From NCBI GenBank assembly GCA_902778985.1, contig CACYZS010000058.1, positions 1-7,229 on the forward strand: 7,229 bases of DNA, read 5' to 3'. The notes under the pieces were generated by a model. That model saw only the letters and a list, made by a program, of their open reading frames with translations. It had not been told where the DNA came from and searched no databases. Shown here piece by piece: positions 4,653 through 7,229 of the stretch. The translations under genes and the position numbers were made by a program. Numbering within the stretch: the stretch's first letter is position 1; each line of letters starts with the position of its first letter. The stretch comes from an uncultured Ruminococcus sp. (GTDB taxonomy: Bacteria; Bacillota; Clostridia; Oscillospirales; CAG-272).

Positions 4653-6087
4653 GGTCGGTTCCTTTCGGTATGGTGTTCATTTTCTCGTCGAGGGCGGCGA
4701 AGCGCCGGTAGGCGTCCTCGTAATCCGCGCCGGACGGAACGTAGCGTTTGTCGGGACGCACCAGTCTCCCCGCCGCGTCCGAGACCGACGGGAAGGCGCC
4801 GACGCCGACTGCCGCGAAGACCGCGCACCCGAGGCACGCCGTTTCGCTCTCGCTGACGGTGCGGAGCGTTTTGCCGGTCACGTCCGCCTTGATCTGCGCC
4901 CAGAGCGGGCTGGAAGCGCCGCCGCCGGTGATGCGGATCTCACGGATCGAATCAGCCCCGATGTAGGCAAGGTCCTCGCGAAGCAGAAACGCGATGGATT
5001 CCATGATCGCGCGGGCGAAATGACCTCTCGTATGGGCGAGCGTCACGCCCGAGAAGACCGCGGTCGCCTCGGGATTGTACTTCGGCATGGTCGAACCCGT
5101 GAAGTACGGAAGGACGGTCAGACCGTCGGAACCCGCGGGGATCTTTTCGGCAAGTCCGTCGAGTTCGCGGAAGGAGTAGTTCTCGGAAAACCCGTTCTTG
5201 AACCATTTGAGCGCCATTCCCGCGGTGCTCGACCATAGGATCCGGCAATACTTGCCCTCGATGGCGTGCAGGTGGCACGGAATGATACTGGCGGGATCGT
5301 AGGGCGGGATCGTGTCGGTCATGGCGCAGATCGCCATGATGGTCCCGGTCATCTCGCTGATCTCGCTCTCGTCGGTCACGCCGCAGCCGACCGTTCCGGC
5401 GATCTGATCGAGCGCGCCGGTCACGACCTTGATCCCCTTATATTCCCCGCAGACCGTCATGCTCGGCAGGATCTTGGGGAAACGGGATTCGGGCAAACCG
5501 ATGTAGTCGAGCATTTCCCGCCACCAGTCGCGCTTCGAGATGTCGAAGTAGACCGACGAAGACTGAATGGTCGGCTCGGTCACGAAGTTCCCGGTCAGCC
5601 GGTAGAGGATCCAGTCTTCAAGCAGGAACACCTTTTCGATCTTTTCGTAGATCTCGGGGCGGTTGCGTCTGAACCAGAGCAGTTTGCACGCCGGCCAGCC
5701 CGCGGTGATCTCGGGTTGTCCCGTGATCTCGTACACGCGTTTGGAGCCGAAATCGCGTTTGACCTCTTCCGCCTCGCGTTCGGCGCGGTTGTCGAGCCAG
5801 ACGACGGCGGGGGCAAGCGGTTTGCCCGCCCCGTCGCAGAGGATCATGGTCTCGCCCTGCGTGTCGACCGAGAGCGCGTCGGGAGTGCCGCACTCGTTGC
5901 AGAGTTCGGCGATCACTGTCTCGCACATAGTGATATAGGTCTCGGCGTCGAACTCGATCGTCCCGGTCACGGGATCGGTATCAAGCGTGTAGTCGACCGA
6001 CCGGAACCCCAGCCGCTTCCCCGTCTCGTCGAAGATCGCGGCTTTGAGCGACGTCGTGCCGACGTCCAGTCCGAGAAAGGTCTTCAT
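4645..6087 (-). CDS. FGGY-family carbohydrate kinase (xylulokinase/ribulokinase-like)
   Basis: With the ATG at 6087 the protein has 480 residues, typical for FGGY kinases (about 480-520). These enzymes transfer the ATP gamma-phosphate to a ketose such as xylulose, ribulose, erythrulose, rhamnulose or fuculose. Landmarks: the ATP phosphate loop LDVGTTSLKA (7-16), substrate region VDTQGET (74-80) with WLDNRA (97-102), the catalytic aspartate in GALDQIAGTVG (D227, 224-234), EMTGTIMA (245-252) and the C-terminal signature TGGGASSPLWAQIKADVTG (387-405). The stretch just before the catalytic Asp (CGEYKGIKVV, 213-222) is about a dozen residues shorter than in xylulokinase, where a TGL-P-GTPV segment is found. 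The usual Q-M-H-G of xylulokinase is QGET here, so the sugar is uncertain. A GTG at 6096 in frame would add three residues, but the AAGG at 6101-6098 would then be 1 nt away; with ATG 6087 it is 10 nt. It follows the isomerase gene by 12 nt and should act on its ketose product. Confidence 0.92.
   Translation of the reverse strand: MKTFLGLDVGTTSLKAAIFDETGKRLGFRSVDYTLDTDPVTGTIEFDAETYITMCETVIAELCNECGTPDALSVDTQGETMILCDGAGKPLAPAVVWLDNRAEREAEEVKRDFGSKRVYEITGQPEITAGWPACKLLWFRRNRPEIYEKIEKVFLLEDWILYRLTGNFVTEPTIQSSSVYFDISKRDWWREMLDYIGLPESRFPKILPSMTVCGEYKGIKVVTGALDQIAGTVGCGVTDESEISEMTGTIMAICAMTDTIPPYDPASIIPCHLHAIEGKYCRILWSSTAGMALKWFKNGFSENYSFRELDGLAEKIPAGSDGLTVLPYFTGSTMPKYNPEATAVFSGVTLAHTRGHFARAIMESIAFLLREDLAYIGADSIREIRITGGGASSPLWAQIKADVTGKTLRTVSESETACLGCAVFAAVGVGAFPSVSDAAGRLVRPDKRYVPSGADYEDAYRRFAALDEKMNTIPKGTDHV
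4660..4665 (-). promoter_or_regulatory. Ribosome binding site of the TIM-like gene
   Basis: AAAGGA lies 7 nt before the ATG at 4652, within the 3' end of the kinase gene, whose TAA (4647-4645) is reached 8 nt inside the TIM-like gene. Confidence 0.6.
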
Positions 6088-6097
6088 CTTTTTCACG

Positions 6098-6101
6098 CCT
6101 T
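6098..6101 (-). promoter_or_regulatory. Ribosome binding site deciding the kinase start
   Basis: AAGG overlaps the stop codon of the upstream isomerase gene (TAA, 6102-6100). It lies 10 nt before ATG 6087 but only 1 nt before GTG 6096, so the ATG start is favoured. The overlap with the stop suggests translational coupling. Confidence 0.5.
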
Positions 6102-7229
6102 ACAGTTCCAGAACGTCGATCCCGAGGATCGCGCACAGGTTGCGGATCGCCTGACGGTTGTCGCCGTAGGTGATGATGTAGTGCTGGCAGGCGACGTTCT
6201 CGGCAAACCGTTCGACGTCGGGGATCTGGATGTTCAGAGCCGAGAGTTGCGGCGCGGGCTGATCCCAACCGCACTCCTCCCACTTCGGGGGCGTTTTGCC
6301 GTCGCCGAGAATGATCTGCATGGTGTATTTTCCTTCCTTGAAGATCAGGCGCGACATCGTGATCGTCCCGGTCTTGACTTTCGAGACGTTCAAAATACCC
6401 TGATCGAGCAGACCGAAGGCGGCGGGCAGAACGGTGTAGGTGTCGCCGTCCACCATATCGCAGGCGACGAAGTCGGGAACGCCGGCAAGGACGCTCTCGT
6501 CAAAGAATTCGTAGAATTCGAGGTACCCGGCGAGTTGCCCGGTCAGTTTGTTCATCATCAACTGCGTCACGGCGCCGAGCGAGTCGTTCTCGGGGACCGT
6601 GGTGTAGCCGTCCTCAGAGAGGAGCATAAAGATCGGGGCGGGCGGGAAGCCGCAGAGTTTCTTCATACCGTCGACGTCCTTGATCGAGATCGAACGGTAG
6701 TTCCGCTCCTCGGCGATCGCCTTGACCGCGAGGTAGTAGCCCGCAGCCTTCTTCATCGAATCGGGGTTCGCGGGTTTCATGAAGTGCCACTTCTTGATGC
6801 GTTCCTCGACCACCTTTGCCTTCTCAGCGTCGGTGATCTTCTCGTATCTCTGCTGCATCTCGAGCATCTCGAAGGTCTCGATCTCGATGCCGGTCTTCGC
6901 TTTGAGCGAAACGCCGTCGTAGAGCGTGCCGTAGAGGTTCATATCGCGGTAGCCCGCCATACCGACTTTCTCGCTCCGCATTTCCTTGGCGGCGACGGCG
7001 GCGCGGCAAAAGCCGGCGACGACGTCGCTCTTGGTCTTCTTGCCCATCACGTCGTAGACGTACTTGAAGGTGTATCCGAGCCCCTCGAAGGTGGCGCGAA
7101 GCCCGGTCGTGCCCGCCTGATCGGCGGTCGTGACGAGACGGTCGCCCTCGTACCAGCCGCAGAGCCCCCACAGCACCATCGGAAGATGACGGAACTGCTC
7201 GGTGACCTTCACGACCGCGTGCGTCGGGA
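6100..7229 (-). CDS. L-fucose/L-arabinose isomerase-fold sugar isomerase, C-terminal part, 5' truncated
   Basis: The frame is open from the right edge to TAA at 6102-6100, giving 375 visible residues. A GTG at 7212 is in frame but the frame continues upstream of it and no N-terminal domain is present, so it is read as an internal valine and the true start is outside the window. Family features of FucI/AraA-fold aldose-ketose isomerases: MVLWGLCGWYEGDRL then TADQAGTTGLRATFEGLGY (about residues 17-51), FCRAAVAAKEMRSEKVGMAGYR (73-94), ENDSLGAVTQLMMNKLTG (213-230), GTITMSRLIF (287-296) and a final CQHYIITYGD (347-356). By analogy with FucI (Glu, Asp and His metal ligands), E213, a D/E in EFFDES (240-245) and H349 are the likely Mn2+ ligands. 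FucI is about 590 residues, so the N-terminal substrate domain is missing here. It would turn an aldose such as L-fucose, D-arabinose or another sugar into the ketose used by the adjacent kinase. The substrate cannot be fixed from this part. Confidence 0.82.
   Translation of the reverse strand, partial: PTHAVVKVTEQFRHLPMVLWGLCGWYEGDRLVTTADQAGTTGLRATFEGLGYTFKYVYDVMGKKTKSDVVAGFCRAAVAAKEMRSEKVGMAGYRDMNLYGTLYDGVSLKAKTGIEIETFEMLEMQQRYEKITDAEKAKVVEERIKKWHFMKPANPDSMKKAAGYYLAVKAIAEERNYRSISIKDVDGMKKLCGFPPAPIFMLLSEDGYTTVPENDSLGAVTQLMMNKLTGQLAGYLEFYEFFDESVLAGVPDFVACDMVDGDTYTVLPAAFGLLDQGILNVSKVKTGTITMSRLIFKEGKYTMQIILGDGKTPPKWEECGWDQPAPQLSALNIQIPDVERFAENVACQHYIITYGDNRQAIRNLCAILGIDVLEL

Noticed and set aside
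7210..7212. GTG at 7212 as the start of the isomerase gene
   Set aside because: The frame stays open to the window edge, no ribosome binding site is visible before it, and the family's N-terminal domain would be absent. The gene is more likely cut by the window.
1..7229. Frequent GATC words through the window as a possible methylation or uptake-signal pattern
   Set aside because: They appear to follow from heavy use of ATC for isoleucine and of GAT/GAG-C codon junctions in both orientations. No spacing pattern stands out by eye, and a counted comparison with shuffled codons would be needed to claim more.

Overview
The window looks like a piece of a GC-rich bacterial chromosome. Strong AAGGAG-type ribosome binding sites, tight gene packing and the protein types fit a Bacillota/Clostridia-like anaerobe. 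This is inferred from style only; no rRNA or other marker gene is present. Almost every base is coding, and there is no sign of mobile elements, CRISPR arrays, tRNAs or rRNAs.

Layout: (1) Bases 1-1014, plus strand, hold the C-terminal part of an ArsB/NhaD-type ion transporter whose 5' end lies outside the window. (2) A perfect 9-bp hairpin with a U-tract (1027-1055) sits in the 46-nt convergent gap. (3) From 7229 down to 1061 the minus strand carries seven co-directional genes that read as one operon, whose start is beyond the right edge. In transcription order they are: a FucI/AraA-fold sugar isomerase (5' truncated), an FGGY carbohydrate kinase, an archaeal-type triosephosphate-isomerase-like protein, a short SIS-domain (KdsD-like) sugar-phosphate isomerase without CBS domains, a long YjbQ-family protein, a small transaldolase-family protein with fructose-6-phosphate-aldolase active-site residues, and an EamA/DMT transporter. 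Gaps between them are -8, -4, 12, 10, 22 and 39 nt, so co-transcription and translational coupling are likely.

How they may work together: the first six genes look like a self-contained sugar-degradation route, in which an aldose is isomerised to a ketose, phosphorylated, isomerised again as sugar phosphate, and cleaved by a class I (Schiff-base) aldolase. The triose phosphate then enters glycolysis. One chemically consistent but unproven reading is D-arabinose > D-ribulose > D-ribulose 5-phosphate > D-arabinose 5-phosphate > glycolaldehyde + glyceraldehyde 3-phosphate. Active-site changes in the SIS protein (Lys to His), a dedicated TIM-like enzyme and a YjbQ protein of unknown role leave room for a different or undescribed substrate. 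No regulator and no dedicated sugar uptake system (ABC, PTS or MFS) is visible; they may lie upstream of the right edge.
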